Below, piece after piece: positions 54,702-63,470 of a DNA stretch of 64,000 bases. Positions within the stretch are counted from its first letter, which is position 1. Each line of letters opens with the position of its first letter. The position numbers and the translations under genes were made by a program. The notes under the pieces were generated by a model that saw only the letters and a program-made list of their open reading frames with translations, ran no database searches and was not told the DNA's origin. Source of the DNA: Polaromonas sp. (lineage in GTDB: Bacteria > Pseudomonadota > Gammaproteobacteria > Burkholderiales > Burkholderiaceae_C); contig NZ_JAQSDA010000003.1 in NCBI RefSeq assembly GCF_029945685.1, positions 278,468-342,467 of the forward strand, written 5' to 3'.

Positions 54702-55625
54702 ATGCTCGCGCAAAGAACCCTCAAATCCCTGACCAAGGCGGTCGGTGTGGGCCTGCACAGCGGCCAGCGGGTCGAGCTGACCTTGCGGCCGGCGGCGCCG
54801 GACACCGGCATAGTGTTCCGGCGCGTGGATCTTCCGCAGCCGGTGGACATTCCCATTTCCGCGCAGGCGGTGACCGATACCCGTCTGGCTTCAACGATTT
54901 CCCGCGGTAGCGCCAAGGTGCACACGGTCGAACACCTGATGTCGGCCTGTGCCGGTCTGGGGATCGACAACCTGTATGTGGACATCACGGCGGAAGAGGT
55001 GCCGATTCTCGACGGTTCGGCTTCCTCGTTTGTTTTTTTGCTGCAGTCGGCCGGCATTGAACTGCAGGCAGCCCCGAAACGTTTCATCCGTGTGCTCAAG
55101 CCGGTCGAGGTGCGTGAAGGACAGGGCGCCAGCGAGAAATGGGCGCGCCTGTCGCCCTACAACGGCTACAAACTCGGGTTTGAAATCGACTTCGACCACC
55201 CGGCGGTGGACTCCACCGGCCAGCGTGTGGAGTTCGACATGGGCAGCGGCTCCTACAGCCGCGACATCGCCCGCGCCCGCACCTTCGGTTTTACCAAGGA
55301 TGTCGAGATGATGCGCGCCAACGGGCTGGCGCTGGGCGGCGGCCTGGACAATGCCATCGTGATGGATGACTACAAGGTGCTCAACACCGACGGTCTGCGT
55401 TACAACGACGAGTTCGTCAAACACAAGATCCTCGATGCGATGGGCGATTTGTACCTGCTCGGCAAGCCGCTGCTGGCTGCCTACACGGCCTTCCGTTCCG
55501 GCCATGCGCTGAACAACAAGCTGCTGCGCGAGCTGCTTTCGCATGAAGATGCCTGGGAAGTCGTCACGTTCGACGATGAAAAAAACGCACCCCGGGGTTT
55601 TGCGCAGCTGGCGCGGGCCTGGTAG
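54702..55625 (+). CDS. lpxC: UDP-3-O-acyl-GlcNAc deacetylase LpxC
   Basis: A 307-aa zinc amidase, the committed step of lipid A synthesis. [20 protein letters not shown] at the start, [17 protein letters not shown] (Glu and zinc His), [17 protein letters not shown] (zinc His and Asp) and [16 protein letters not shown] (general acid His) contain all active-site residues. Its place after ftsZ is conserved in proteobacteria. Confidence 0.97.
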   Translation: MLAQRTLKSLTKAVGVGLHSGQRVELTLRPAAPDTGIVFRRVDLPQPVDIPISAQAVTDTRLASTISRGSAKVHTVEHLMSACAGLGIDNLYVDITAEEVPILDGSASSFVFLLQSAGIELQAAPKRFIRVLKPVEVREGQGASEKWARLSPYNGYKLGFEIDFDHPAVDSTGQRVEFDMGSGSYSRDIARARTFGFTKDVEMMRANGLALGGGLDNAIVMDDYKVLNTDGLRYNDEFVKHKILDAMGDLYLLGKPLLAAYTAFRSGHALNNKLLRELLSHEDAWEVVTFDDEKNAPRGFAQLARAW

Positions 55626-55646
55626 TGCCTTCGCGCAGGACCTGAC

Positions 55647-55823
55647 ATGGCTGTTTTCCGTGTCGCCATCTTCCTGCTGCTGTTTGCGGCCGGCGCATCC
55701 TTCGCGCTGTATGCGATCACCTCCCAGGTCCGCTACAAACACGCCGGGCTCGCCATTCTCAAATGGACCCTGCTGGCTGCCTTCGTGTTTTTTGCCGTGC
55801 TGATTGCGGACCGGCTGCTCTGA
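55647..55823 (+). CDS. Small two-TM membrane protein (58 aa), unknown function
   Basis: A 58-aa product starting MAVFRVAIFLLLFAAGASFA. Two hydrophobic segments (residues ~4-22 and ~36-55) flank a polar loop with SQVRYKHAGLAILKW. CAGGACCTGAC precedes the ATG, giving a weak AGGA ribosome-binding site. It lies 21 bp after lpxC in the same direction and ends 15 bp before the ruvC stop on the other strand. Codon use has strong GC at third positions, like real genes here. It may be co-transcribed with lpxC. Confidence 0.75.
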   Translation: MAVFRVAIFLLLFAAGASFALYAITSQVRYKHAGLAILKWTLLAAFVFFAVLIADRLL

Positions 55824-55838
55824 GCCAGGGCGGGCGCC

Positions 55839-56387
55839 TCAGTGGTGCCGGCCGTCCTTGAAGGAAGCGGTGGAGGTGCGGCCCAGCGTGGTGGCCCGCG
55901 CCAGAATCGCCGCGGAACCGCCCACATGGGCATGGGTGATCGCCAGGCCCAGCGCGTCGGCGGCGTCCTTGCCCGGCAGTGACGGCAGTTTGAGCAATCG
56001 CATCACCATCTCCTGCACCTCGGGCTTGCCGGCCTTGCCATAACCGGCGACCGCCTTTTTCATCTGCAGCGGGGTGTATTCGGCCACCTCGATGTTGCAG
56101 CTGACCAGCGCCGTGACACAGGCGCCGCGCGCCTGGCCCAGCATCAGCGTGGCCTGCGGGTTGACGTTGACAAACACGATCTCGCACGCCGAGCTGTCGG
56201 GACTGTAGCGGGCGGTGATTTCGCAGATGCCGTCGAACAGCACCTTGAGCCGCGCCGGCAGGTTGCCCCGGTCCAGGTGCGTGGTCTTGATGGTGCCGCT
56301 GGCCACATAACTCAGCGCATGGCCCTCCACATCGATCACGCCGAAGCCGGTGATCTGCAATCCGGGGTCGATTCCAAGAATACGCAT
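55839..56387 (-). CDS. ruvC: Holliday junction resolvase RuvC
   Basis: A 182-aa endonuclease that cuts Holliday junctions with RuvAB. The four acidic residues are visible: Asp in [16 protein letters not shown], Glu in [20 protein letters not shown], and two Asp in [18 protein letters not shown]. Length fits the family. ruvAB are not adjacent. An R2 repeat starts 4 bp upstream of its start codon, leaving little room for a ribosome-binding site outside the repeat. Confidence 0.95.
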   Translation of the reverse strand: MRILGIDPGLQITGFGVIDVEGHALSYVASGTIKTTHLDRGNLPARLKVLFDGICEITARYSPDSSACEIVFVNVNPQATLMLGQARGACVTALVSCNIEVAEYTPLQMKKAVAGYGKAGKPEVQEMVMRLLKLPSLPGKDAADALGLAITHAHVGGSAAILARATTLGRTSTASFKDGRHH

Positions 56388-56390
56388 TAG

Positions 56391-56489
56391 GCCCCCACGC
56401 TTGTCACTTCGTGTACTGCGCTGCCCCCCGAGGGGGCGCTGCGCCTGCGGCCCGGCAAAGCCGGATCCGCGGCCCTGGCTGATAAAGAC
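56391..56489 (+). repeat. R2 dispersed repeat upstream of ruvC
   Basis: A complete copy: GCCCCCACGCTTGTCACTTC, CTGCCCCCCGAGGGGGCGCT, GCCTGCGGCCCGGCAAAGCC, then CCGCGGCCCTGGC. Its left end abuts the ruvC start codon. The rest of the gap to 56553 shows nothing else. Confidence 0.8.
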
Positions 56490-56553
56490 AGAACTCCTAA
56501 GCTGGTCGCTGCGTGTAGTGCGAGGCGCACTTTCCTGATCGTGTTAAACAGGC

Positions 56554-57534
56554 TCATAAGCCAAAATACCATCGAACCGAATGAAAAAACACAGGCGCTG
56601 CAAAACACAGGGCGTCAACGCGGTCCAGCAAGCCGCTGGCGCCGGTGACCGACCGGCCTTCGCTGCCCCAGTTGGTGATGCCGCGGTCGCGCTTGAGCGC
56701 TTTCATCACCAGATGGCCGAGCGAGCCGGCCACGCAGGCGGTCAGCGCCATGGCGACGGCCTGGCCCGGCTTGAAGGGTGTCAGCCCCGACATCAAGCCG
56801 CCGACAAACCCCCCGACCGCCAGCCCGATCAGCCAGCTGCTCCAGTGAAAACTCTGGCTGACCTGCGGGGCCGTGGGCGGCCGCGGCCACTTGCGCGCGG
56901 CGAGGTGTTGCACCAGCATGCCGGTCTGCACCACAAACACCAGAAAAAAGACGAGAAAGGCGTTTTTGCCGCCATAGCCCGGAAAATCGAGCAGCAACAG
57001 GGCCGGCACATGGCTGATGCCATACACACAGACCATGATGCCCCACTGCAGCTTGGCATTGCGCTCCAGGAAGCGCTGGGGGTCGTTGGCCAGGGCGCTG
57101 ACCACCGGGATCGCCAGGAACACATACACCGGGATGAACACCGTCACCAGGTCAAAGCGCTCGGTCATGACCAGCCAGAACTGCGCCGGCAACACCCCAA
57201 AAAAGGCCAGCACCAGACTGCGGTGGTCGCCGCGGCGGGTCGGCGACAGGGTGATGAATTCGCGCAGCGCGAAAAATGCCACCAGTGCAAACAGCAAGGT
57301 GGCCACCGTCTCGCCCAGGGCCCAGCCGATCCAGAACACGGTACACATGATCCACGAGGTGTTGAGCAGGCTGCTGAACTCCTTGATGTCCTGCGTGCGG
57401 ATCTCGTCCTCGCCGTTATCGCGCAGTGACATGACGAGCGCCGCGATGCTGGCAGCAATCAGCAGGCCGAACACCATGACAAACAGCAGGCCCACTTGAT
57501 GAGAAGGGCTCAGGTTGCGCAGAAAACTGCTCAT
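56554..57534 (-). CDS. cdsA: Phosphatidate cytidylyltransferase (CdsA/YnbB-like)
   Basis: A 326-aa inner-membrane enzyme with about eight TM segments that makes CDP-diacylglycerol from CTP and phosphatidic acid. The family signature is at the C-terminus (SVTGASGLLDRVDALCFAAP, with the GLLDRxD core), and the middle KNAFLVFFLVFVVQTGMLVQ segment is YnbB-like. Its start shares one base with the stop of the acyltransferase gene upstream, so the two form a phospholipid module. Since this branch is the YnbB type, a second cdsA near the uppS/dxr region is likely elsewhere. Confidence 0.88.
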   Translation of the reverse strand: MSSFLRNLSPSHQVGLLFVMVFGLLIAASIAALVMSLRDNGEDEIRTQDIKEFSSLLNTSWIMCTVFWIGWALGETVATLLFALVAFFALREFITLSPTRRGDHRSLVLAFFGVLPAQFWLVMTERFDLVTVFIPVYVFLAIPVVSALANDPQRFLERNAKLQWGIMVCVYGISHVPALLLLDFPGYGGKNAFLVFFLVFVVQTGMLVQHLAARKWPRPPTAPQVSQSFHWSSWLIGLAVGGFVGGLMSGLTPFKPGQAVAMALTACVAGSLGHLVMKALKRDRGITNWGSEGRSVTGASGLLDRVDALCFAAPVFFHSVRWYFGL

Positions 57535-58151
57535 CAGCTTTCCCTCAGTGCCAGCACGGCGTCCCGCGCACGCGCCAGGAAGGCGTTGCGGTCCTCACCT
57601 TCCTGCAGCGCCATGGGCACGCCGAAGGTGACCGAGCACAGGATGGGCACCGGCACCACTTCCCCCTTGGGCATGACGCGCTGCACATTGTTGATCCAGG
57701 CCGGCACCAGCACCACCTGCGGAAATTTCTGCGCCAGGTTGTACAGGCCCGACTTGAAGGGCTGAGGCTCCTCCTGGTTGCCGCGCGTGCCCTCCGGAAA
57801 CAGGATGATGGAGTCGCCGCTTTCCAGGGCGTCCATCAGCGGCTCCAGCGGGTCCTGCTCGCTGGTCTTGGCGCGGTCCACGTAGATCGCATTGAATACG
57901 GCCGTGGTGAGCCACTGCTTGAACGGCGTTTTGGTCCAGTAGTCCTTGGCGGCGATGGGCCGCGTGATGCTGCGCAGCTCGCTGGGCAGCGCGGCCCATA
58001 TCAGCACCAGGTCGGCGTGGCTCTGGTGGTTGGCGAAATAGATGCGCTGTTCGGCCTTGGGTGGGCAACCCTGCCAGCGTGCCTGCGCGCCAGTCAGCGC
58101 ACGGATCAGGCCGAGCAGGAACAGACTCATGATTTTTGCGGGTATCTTCAC
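57534..58151 (-). CDS. 1-acyl-sn-glycerol-3-phosphate acyltransferase (PlsC family)
   Basis: A 205-aa lysophosphatidate acyltransferase-type protein. The catalytic HX4D motif is in [15 protein letters not shown], the substrate-binding [20 protein letters not shown] motif is intact, and [10 protein letters not shown] follows. It would make phosphatidic acid, the substrate of the cytidylyltransferase encoded next. It overlaps mtgA by 4 bases and cdsA by one. Confidence 0.9.
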   Translation of the reverse strand: MKIPAKIMSLFLLGLIRALTGAQARWQGCPPKAEQRIYFANHQSHADLVLIWAALPSELRSITRPIAAKDYWTKTPFKQWLTTAVFNAIYVDRAKTSEQDPLEPLMDALESGDSIILFPEGTRGNQEEPQPFKSGLYNLAQKFPQVVLVPAWINNVQRVMPKGEVVPVPILCSVTFGVPMALQEGEDRNAFLARARDAVLALRES

Positions 58152-58906
58152 GGCACCTCCACCCCACCCATGCGCGCCGCGATGGTGGACGCGCGCGAGG
58201 CCAGGTAGCCCGAACCCGGACGGGTTTCGAAGTACTTGGGTCGCGGCAGCATGACGGCCAGCCGCGCGGCCTCATAGGCGGTGAGTTTGGCGGCGGGCTT
58301 GCGGAAATAGTGCTGGGCCGCGGCTTCGGCGCCGAACACGCCTTCGCCCCATTCGACATTGTTGAGGTAGATTTCCAGGATGCGCTGCTTGCTCAGCAGG
58401 GCTTCGAGCAGCAGGGTCAGCACCAGTTCCTGCCCCTTGCGCATCAGGGTGCGTTCGCCCGAGAGAAACAGGTTTTTGGCCAGTTGCTGGGTGATGGTGG
58501 AGCCGCCCACGATCTTGGCTGGTTTGGCGACCTTGGCTGCTCCCGCGGGCGCGGCGCGGCTGGACAGCTTTCCGTTGGCCTTTTCGGCGCGCTGCTCGGC
58601 CTGGGCGTTTTTCTCCCAGGCCTTTTCGAGGGCTTCCAGGTCCACGCCTTCGTGCTCGACAAAGGTCGCATCTTCGGAAGCGATGACTGCACGTTTGAGG
58701 TTGGCAGACAGCTCGTCATAGGGCACCCACTGCTGGCGCCATTTGAGCTCGCCCTTTTCCGTGGCCAGGCGCCAGGCCTCCGAACGCTGGAAGGCCGTGG
58801 ACTGCGGATCGACCACGGCCATCAGGGCGATGCGGCCGACAAAATAAAGCTGCAGTGCCGCGGCGGCCAGCAGCACCAGCAGGATCCAGCGCAGCAGGGC
58901 CTTCAT
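58148..58906 (-). CDS. mtgA: Monofunctional peptidoglycan glycosyltransferase MtgA
   Basis: A 252-aa GT51 enzyme that polymerises lipid II. One N-terminal TM (residues ~5-25), catalytic Glu at about 78 in [37 protein letters not shown], and [20 protein letters not shown]. Between the first two motifs lies a charged Ala/Lys-rich insertion ([20 protein letters not shown]) of about 20 residues compared with E. coli. It overlaps aroE and the acyltransferase gene by 4 bases each. Confidence 0.94.
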   Translation of the reverse strand: MKALLRWILLVLLAAAALQLYFVGRIALMAVVDPQSTAFQRSEAWRLATEKGELKWRQQWVPYDELSANLKRAVIASEDATFVEHEGVDLEALEKAWEKNAQAEQRAEKANGKLSSRAAPAGAAKVAKPAKIVGGSTITQQLAKNLFLSGERTLMRKGQELVLTLLLEALLSKQRILEIYLNNVEWGEGVFGAEAAAQHYFRKPAAKLTAYEAARLAVMLPRPKYFETRPGSGYLASRASTIAARMGGVEVP

Positions 58907-59775
58907 GCCGGCGCCTTCGGCTGTTGTTGTTGTTGTTGTTGCATTTCCAGCAGCACCTGGGCAGACGGCGGGCGCACGCCGCGCCAGAACAGGAAGGACT
59001 CGGCCGCTTGCTCCACCAGCATGCCCAGACCATCACGCGGCACGGCGCCGTGGGCCCGCGCCCAGTCGGCAAAGCCCTGAGCGGCCGGCCCATACATCAT
59101 GTCGTAGGCCAGTGCGCCGGGTTTGAGCACGCAGGGGTCCAGCGTGAGGGCCGCACCGCCGAGGCTGCTTGCCGTGGCATTGACAATTACATCAAAATCG
59201 GTCTGCAGCCCTTGCAGGTCCTGCGCCACCAGCTCTGTTTTTTGTAGCAGATTCTGCAGCGAAGGATGGCTGGCGTGGCGCGCCACCAGCAGGGCCGCCC
59301 GGGCCTGCGTGCGGTTGGCGACGACGATGCGGCGCGGGCGGGCCGTCAGCAGCGGCCCCAGCACGCCGGCCGCGGCACCACCGGCACCGAGCAGCAGCAG
59401 GTCCCGCCCGGCCAGCGGGACGCCCGCATTGTTCTGGATGTCGTTGACCAGGCCGATGCCGTCGGTGTTGTCGGCTTCGATGCGGCCGGCGTCGAACTTC
59501 AGCGTGTTGGCGGCCTGCGCCAGCTCGGCGCGGTCTGTGGCGGTGCCGGCCAGCCGGAACGCCTCGAACTTGAAGGGCACGGTGACGTTGCAGCCGCGTG
59601 CGCCACTGTCCATCCATTGCTGCAGCGTCGCCGCGAACTGGTCCAGCGGCGCCAGCAGCTTGCAGTAGTCCATGGCCTGGCCGGTCAGCTCGGCAAAACG
59701 CGCATGGATGGCGGGCGACCTGCTGTGTTCCACCGGGTTGCCGACGACGCCATAGTGATCCATGTGGCCGCTCAT
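58903..59775 (-). CDS. aroE: Shikimate dehydrogenase AroE with poly-Gln tail
   Basis: A 290-aa NADP enzyme that reduces 3-dehydroshikimate. [32 protein letters not shown] (catalytic Lys), [11 protein letters not shown] and [14 protein letters not shown] (NADP loop) with VANRTQARA are clear. Two oddities: residues ~176-191 ([16 protein letters not shown]) come from an R1 repeat in a surface loop before [10 protein letters not shown], and the C-terminus carries seven Gln from a CAA repeat ([14 protein letters not shown]). It overlaps mtgA and the TonB-like gene by 4 bases each. Confidence 0.94.
   Translation of the reverse strand: MSGHMDHYGVVGNPVEHSRSPAIHARFAELTGQAMDYCKLLAPLDQFAATLQQWMDSGARGCNVTVPFKFEAFRLAGTATDRAELAQAANTLKFDAGRIEADNTDGIGLVNDIQNNAGVPLAGRDLLLLGAGGAAAGVLGPLLTARPRRIVVANRTQARAALLVARHASHPSLQNLLQKTELVAQDLQGLQTDFDVIVNATASSLGGAALTLDPCVLKPGALAYDMMYGPAAQGFADWARAHGAVPRDGLGMLVEQAAESFLFWRGVRPPSAQVLLEMQQQQQQQPKAPA
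58922..58941 (-). repeat. CAA trinucleotide repeat in the aroE C-terminus
   Basis: Six CAA codons plus a CAG code for Gln7. A slip of one or two bases would change the end of AroE and its overlap with mtgA, while whole-codon changes only alter the Gln count. Confidence 0.85.
59200..59250 (+). repeat. R1 repeat copy inside aroE
   Basis: The 17-base core is at 59232-59248 (complement of GCTACAAAAAACAGAGC), with CTGCAGCCCTTGCAGG and TGCGCCACCAGCTC on the other side. This is the best-preserved coding copy, matching the intergenic consensus end to end. Confidence 0.85.
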
Positions 59776-60620
59776 CGATCGGTGAGTTTGGTTTCAAGCG
59801 TCTCGTCGCGCGTGAACCTGAAACGCGAGACCACCACGATCTGGTCGGCCTTGCGGCGCATGGCCTCGCTGAAACGGTCAAACGGGCCGGTGCTGCGCGC
59901 AATGCTCTGCGCGCGCCGGTCCAGCGTCAGGTTGCCCGAGGTCTCGGCCACCTCGGTGGATAGGATGCGGCCGTCGTGGTTCACCGTGAGCACCATGGTG
60001 AGTTCGCCGTACAGCTTTTTGCCGGCCTGCTCGGGAAAGTTCACCGTGCCCTTTTCCTCGATCTTGCGGCGCAGCGTGTCGTAATACACGGCATACACCT
60101 CCTCCCGGGTGGCGGGACTGATGTAGCGTTTTTTGGGCCGCGCATTTTCTTCGTTGATGCGGCGCTCGATTTCAGCCAGTATCTTGATCAGCTGCTTGCG
60201 CTTTTCCTCGCGCTCGGCCTGGGCCGGGTCGGCAGACGGCACCTTCGGGTCAGGCGGTGGCATGGCCGCAAGCTGCTTCTTGATCTGCGCCAGCAACATG
60301 GTCTGCTGCTCCTGCATGGTCTCGACCTTGCGCTGCGCATCTTCGCTGGCGTCGCCCAGTTCGGTCAGCGCCGATGGCGGCAGCGGGCTGGTGGCCCGGC
60401 CTTTTTCCGCCTCGCCGCCGCCGGCCAGCGAGGCCTGGGCAATCGCCTTGGCCTGGTCGGGCCGCTCGTTGCTTTTGGCGTTGACCAGGATCACTTCCAG
60501 CGGTGTGTCCTGAAAAATGCGGTTGAAACGTTCCGGATCGACAAACCGCACGGTCAGCAGGACCGCATGAATGGCGAGCGACACGCCCAGGGCAATTTGC
60601 AGGGTGCTGGGAGATTTCAC
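59772..60620 (-). CDS. TonB-like energy-transducer protein
   Basis: A 282-aa protein with a TonB layout: an N-terminal TM anchor (residues ~8-25, LQIALGVSLAIHAVLLTV with the conserved His), a long periplasmic spacer with a coiled coil (EREEKRKQLIKILAEIERRI), and a C-terminal TonB-type domain (GELTMVLTVNHDGRILSTEV). The spacer is charged rather than the Pro-rich EPxPxP type, so coupling to outer-membrane receptors is not certain. No exbB/exbD lie nearby. It overlaps aroE by 4 bases. Confidence 0.82.
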   Translation of the reverse strand: MKSPSTLQIALGVSLAIHAVLLTVRFVDPERFNRIFQDTPLEVILVNAKSNERPDQAKAIAQASLAGGGEAEKGRATSPLPPSALTELGDASEDAQRKVETMQEQQTMLLAQIKKQLAAMPPPDPKVPSADPAQAEREEKRKQLIKILAEIERRINEENARPKKRYISPATREEVYAVYYDTLRRKIEEKGTVNFPEQAGKKLYGELTMVLTVNHDGRILSTEVAETSGNLTLDRRAQSIARSTGPFDRFSEAMRRKADQIVVVSRFRFTRDETLETKLTDR

Positions 60621-60638
60621 AGGAGAGGATTATCGGGG

Positions 60639-62714
60639 CTAAGCTGCCGCCGCAGCAGCAGCAGCGTCGTCGGCGGGCTCGTTCAGATCGACGGCGATCG
60701 AGATCGGACCGGCGGCGATTTCCGATTCGTTGTCTTCCTCTGCCACCTGCTCGGCACCGGCATCGTCCAGCACGGCGTCCAGGCGCTCAAGCACCGTGCT
60801 GTGGATGTCCAGTGTGATCTCGTCGATGTCGCCGAGCCGGATGCGTACCTTCGCGCCGCGCGGCAGCCCCTGGGCACCGGCGGCCGGCAACACCAGCGGC
60901 AGCTCGTCGGCGCGCACCAGGTTGTCCTTGAAGGCCGTCGCGGTGAGCTCGGTGACCTTGTTCTGCTGCAGGTATTTGAGTGTCCAGTAACGCTCGATGC
61001 CGGCCTGGAACCCGTTGTAGGCGCTGTAGGCACCATCAAAGCCGGAGATGATGGAAAACAGCTCCGCGTCTTTCGGCTTGAACGGTGCGGCCAGCGCGGC
61101 GGTGCGGCCGTGTTTGACGCAGGCGATGATCTGCCACTGGTTGACCAGGTCGGTGTAGCGGCGCAGCGGCGAGGTGGCCCAGGCGTAACTCTTGACGCCT
61201 ATGCCGGCATGCGGCAGGGCCTTGGTACCCATGCGCACCTTGACGCCCGGCAGCAGGCTGGCCTGGCTGCGGTAAATGCCGGGCACGCCATGTGTGGACA
61301 GCCACTCGCCCCAGGTGCTGTTGGCCAGGATCATGGCTTCGGCAACGATCAGGTCCAGCGGCGCCCCGCGTTTGCGGATGCTGATGCTGACTGCCTCGTT
61401 ACCCTCCGGCTCCCTGCCCGGGGCGATGTCGAGCGAAAAGTTGTAGTCGGGCCGGTTGAAGTTCTCCGGCTTGCCGCGCACCACTTCGCGCTGGGCCTTC
61501 AGGTGCATGGCCAGCCGATGCAAGAAGGCCAGCTCCACCCCCCAAGGGACGCCGGCGGGCGGCGCTGCCTGCGCGGTTTCGAAGAAAGCCTCGTTGAAAG
61601 TGTCGTCGAGCTTGTCGTGGCGCAGGTTGCTCACAATGGGCACCTGCTCCAGCCGCGTCACCGTCTCCCTGATCGCCAGCGTGGCTTCGTCGAAGGTGAC
61701 ATACAGCGACAGGGCCGGGCAATTGCGCCCTTCCTGCAGCGTGTAGCGTTGCACCACTTCGTCGGGCAGCATGGTCAGCTTGTAACCCGGCATGTACACC
61801 GTGGACAGGCGCGCGCGCCCCAACGCGTCCACCGGGCTGCCCGGCAACACCGCGAGGCCCGGCGCGGCAATGTGGATGCCCAGCGTCACCGTGCCATTGC
61901 CTCCCTGACTCACCAGGCCCTGCACCGACAGCGCGTCGTCGATCTCGGTGGTGCTGGAGTCGTCAATGGAAAACGCCCGGACGTCCGCCAGCGGCAACTC
62001 GTCGCTGATGGCGGGGGCCTGCACGGCTGGAAAACCCGTGCCTTTCGGGAAGTTTTCAAACAGGAAGCGTTTCCAGTGAAACTGGTAGGGCGAGGCAATC
62101 GCGCCCGACTGCTGCAGCAGGTCCAGCGGCGCCTTGTGCGCGGAGCGCGAGGCCTCGACCACGGCCTTGTATTCGGGGCTGTTCTTGTCGGGCTTGAACA
62201 AAATCTTGTAGAGCTGCTCGCGCACCGGCGCCGGGCACTGGCCCTGCGTCAGTTCTTCGGCCCAGGCGCTGATTTGCGCGACGACCTGCTTTTTCTTTTC
62301 GATGGCGACCAGCGCCTGCTGCAGGATTTCGGCCGGCGCCTTGCGAAAGCGCCCCTTGCCGGCGCGGCGGAAATAATGCGGCGCCTCGAACAGGCGAAAG
62401 AGGGCGGCTGCCTGCTGCTCGGTGGAGGCCGGTTTGGCCGGATCGGCACTGAAGTAGTCACGCGCCAGGTCGGCAAAGCCGAATTCCTCGTTGCTTGCAA
62501 ATTCCCAGGCCAGGTCCAGCTCGATCTCCGCACTCAACTTCTGCCCCGCGGCGACCAGCTCGGCCGGTGCGGGTTTTTCAAATTTCAGCAGTGCGTTGGC
62601 GGCCTTGACCTTGACACGTTTGCCCGAGTCGAGCTCCACCTGCAGTGAGGTGTCCGCTTCGGACAGGATGCGGCCAGCCAGAAACTTGCCGGCCTCTTCA
62701 AACAATACAAACAA
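60639..62714 (-). CDS. RNase II/RNB-family exoribonuclease
   Basis: A 691-aa 3'-5' exoribonuclease. The RNB catalytic motif is at residues 249-261 (SIDDSSTTEIDDA): Asp251, Glu257, Asp259 and Asp260 align with Asp201, 207, 209 and 210 of E. coli RNase II, so one metal ligand is Glu instead of Asp. GYKLTMLPDEVVQRYTLQEG and SYAWATSPLRRYTDLVNQWQ are the other RNB blocks. A C-terminal S1-like region ends in an acidic stretch and Ala8. Start: TTG 62714 with AAAGGA 7 nt upstream. It is 18 bp before the TonB-like gene. Confidence 0.88.
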   Translation of the reverse strand: MFVLFEEAGKFLAGRILSEADTSLQVELDSGKRVKVKAANALLKFEKPAPAELVAAGQKLSAEIELDLAWEFASNEEFGFADLARDYFSADPAKPASTEQQAAALFRLFEAPHYFRRAGKGRFRKAPAEILQQALVAIEKKKQVVAQISAWAEELTQGQCPAPVREQLYKILFKPDKNSPEYKAVVEASRSAHKAPLDLLQQSGAIASPYQFHWKRFLFENFPKGTGFPAVQAPAISDELPLADVRAFSIDDSSTTEIDDALSVQGLVSQGGNGTVTLGIHIAAPGLAVLPGSPVDALGRARLSTVYMPGYKLTMLPDEVVQRYTLQEGRNCPALSLYVTFDEATLAIRETVTRLEQVPIVSNLRHDKLDDTFNEAFFETAQAAPPAGVPWGVELAFLHRLAMHLKAQREVVRGKPENFNRPDYNFSLDIAPGREPEGNEAVSISIRKRGAPLDLIVAEAMILANSTWGEWLSTHGVPGIYRSQASLLPGVKVRMGTKALPHAGIGVKSYAWATSPLRRYTDLVNQWQIIACVKHGRTAALAAPFKPKDAELFSIISGFDGAYSAYNGFQAGIERYWTLKYLQQNKVTELTATAFKDNLVRADELPLVLPAAGAQGLPRGAKVRIRLGDIDEITLDIHSTVLERLDAVLDDAGAEQVAEEDNESEIAAGPISIAVDLNEPADDAAAAAAAA

Positions 62715-62735
62715 AACGTCATCCTTTGGTTACTC

Positions 62736-62783
62736 TGGTACTGCAAACCGAACATCTCGCTACGTCCGGGCTGCAGTACCAGC
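62736..62783. promoter_or_regulatory. Perfect 11-bp inverted repeat upstream of the RNase gene
   Basis: CTGGTACTGCA (62736-62746) and TGCAGTACCAG (62773-62783) are perfect complements with a 26-nt spacer. It lies 22 nt before the TTG start of the RNase gene. It could be a leader stem in the mRNA, a protein-binding site or the terminator of the hydrolase gene; no T-run favours the last. Confidence 0.5.
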
Positions 62784-62811
62784 TAGTGTAATCAGACGCC
62801 CCGGGCCGGCC

Positions 62812-63396
62812 TCAGGCGAGTTCCAGGAAGTCCATCACCTCCGGCAGGTGGCGCTCGAAGTCGCTGATGGCGTGGTCGCCGCCTTCGAGCAGCCTGATGC
62901 GGGCGCCGGGGTAGCGGCCGGTCATTTCGCGCCAGTCCAGCACCTCGTCGCCCTTGGCGATCACCGCAAAATAGTCTTCCGGCCGCGCGACGGGGCCATG
63001 GGCCAGCGTGCGCAGCTCATCGACAAACCCCGGCTCGAAGAAAAAGCGTTCATTCGGGTCGTGCCACGCGGTCTGCTCACCGATGTACTTCGTCAGGTCG
63101 CGCGCCGGATTCACCGCCGGGTTGAGCAACACGGCCTTGCAGCCGCAGGTTTCGGCCACATGCGTGGCGTAGAAGCCGCCCAGCGACGAACCCATCACCG
63201 CCATGGTGTCACGCGGCCAGCCGGCGATACCGTCGGCCACCTTTTGCATGGCCTCGCGGGGCGACGGGGGCAGCTGCGGGCACCACCAGACCACCTCGGG
63301 GTGACGGGCCTGCATCCACGCGGCGACCTGCCGGGCCTTGGCGGACTGGGGGGAGGAGCGGAAGCCGTGGAGGTAGAGGAGGTGGGTGGTGGGCAT
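62812..63396 (-). CDS. YqiA-like alpha/beta hydrolase (esterase)
   Basis: A 194-aa alpha/beta hydrolase of the UPF0227/YqiA type. THLLYLHGFRSSPQSAKARQ carries the oxyanion loop, VMGSSLGGFYATHVAE is the nucleophile elbow (Ser in GSSLGG), KGDEVLDWREM holds the acid Asp, and LEGGDHAISDFERHLPEVMDF the catalytic His. The substrate is a small ester or thioester. I start at ATG 63396; the frame is open far upstream through repeat DNA and is not believed there. Confidence 0.88.
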   Translation of the reverse strand: MPTTHLLYLHGFRSSPQSAKARQVAAWMQARHPEVVWWCPQLPPSPREAMQKVADGIAGWPRDTMAVMGSSLGGFYATHVAETCGCKAVLLNPAVNPARDLTKYIGEQTAWHDPNERFFFEPGFVDELRTLAHGPVARPEDYFAVIAKGDEVLDWREMTGRYPGARIRLLEGGDHAISDFERHLPEVMDFLELA

Positions 63397-63470
63397 GGGG
63401 CTATGGTAAATCCCCCTGTGTTCCTTTGTGTCCCTTTGTGGCGGCCGGTTGTAGTGGATTATTTGAATAA

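Noticed and set aside
59976..62648. 890-codon + strand frame opposite the RNase and TonB-like genes
   Set aside because: Composition is typical of an antisense GC frame; the minus-strand genes have full motifs and operon overlaps.
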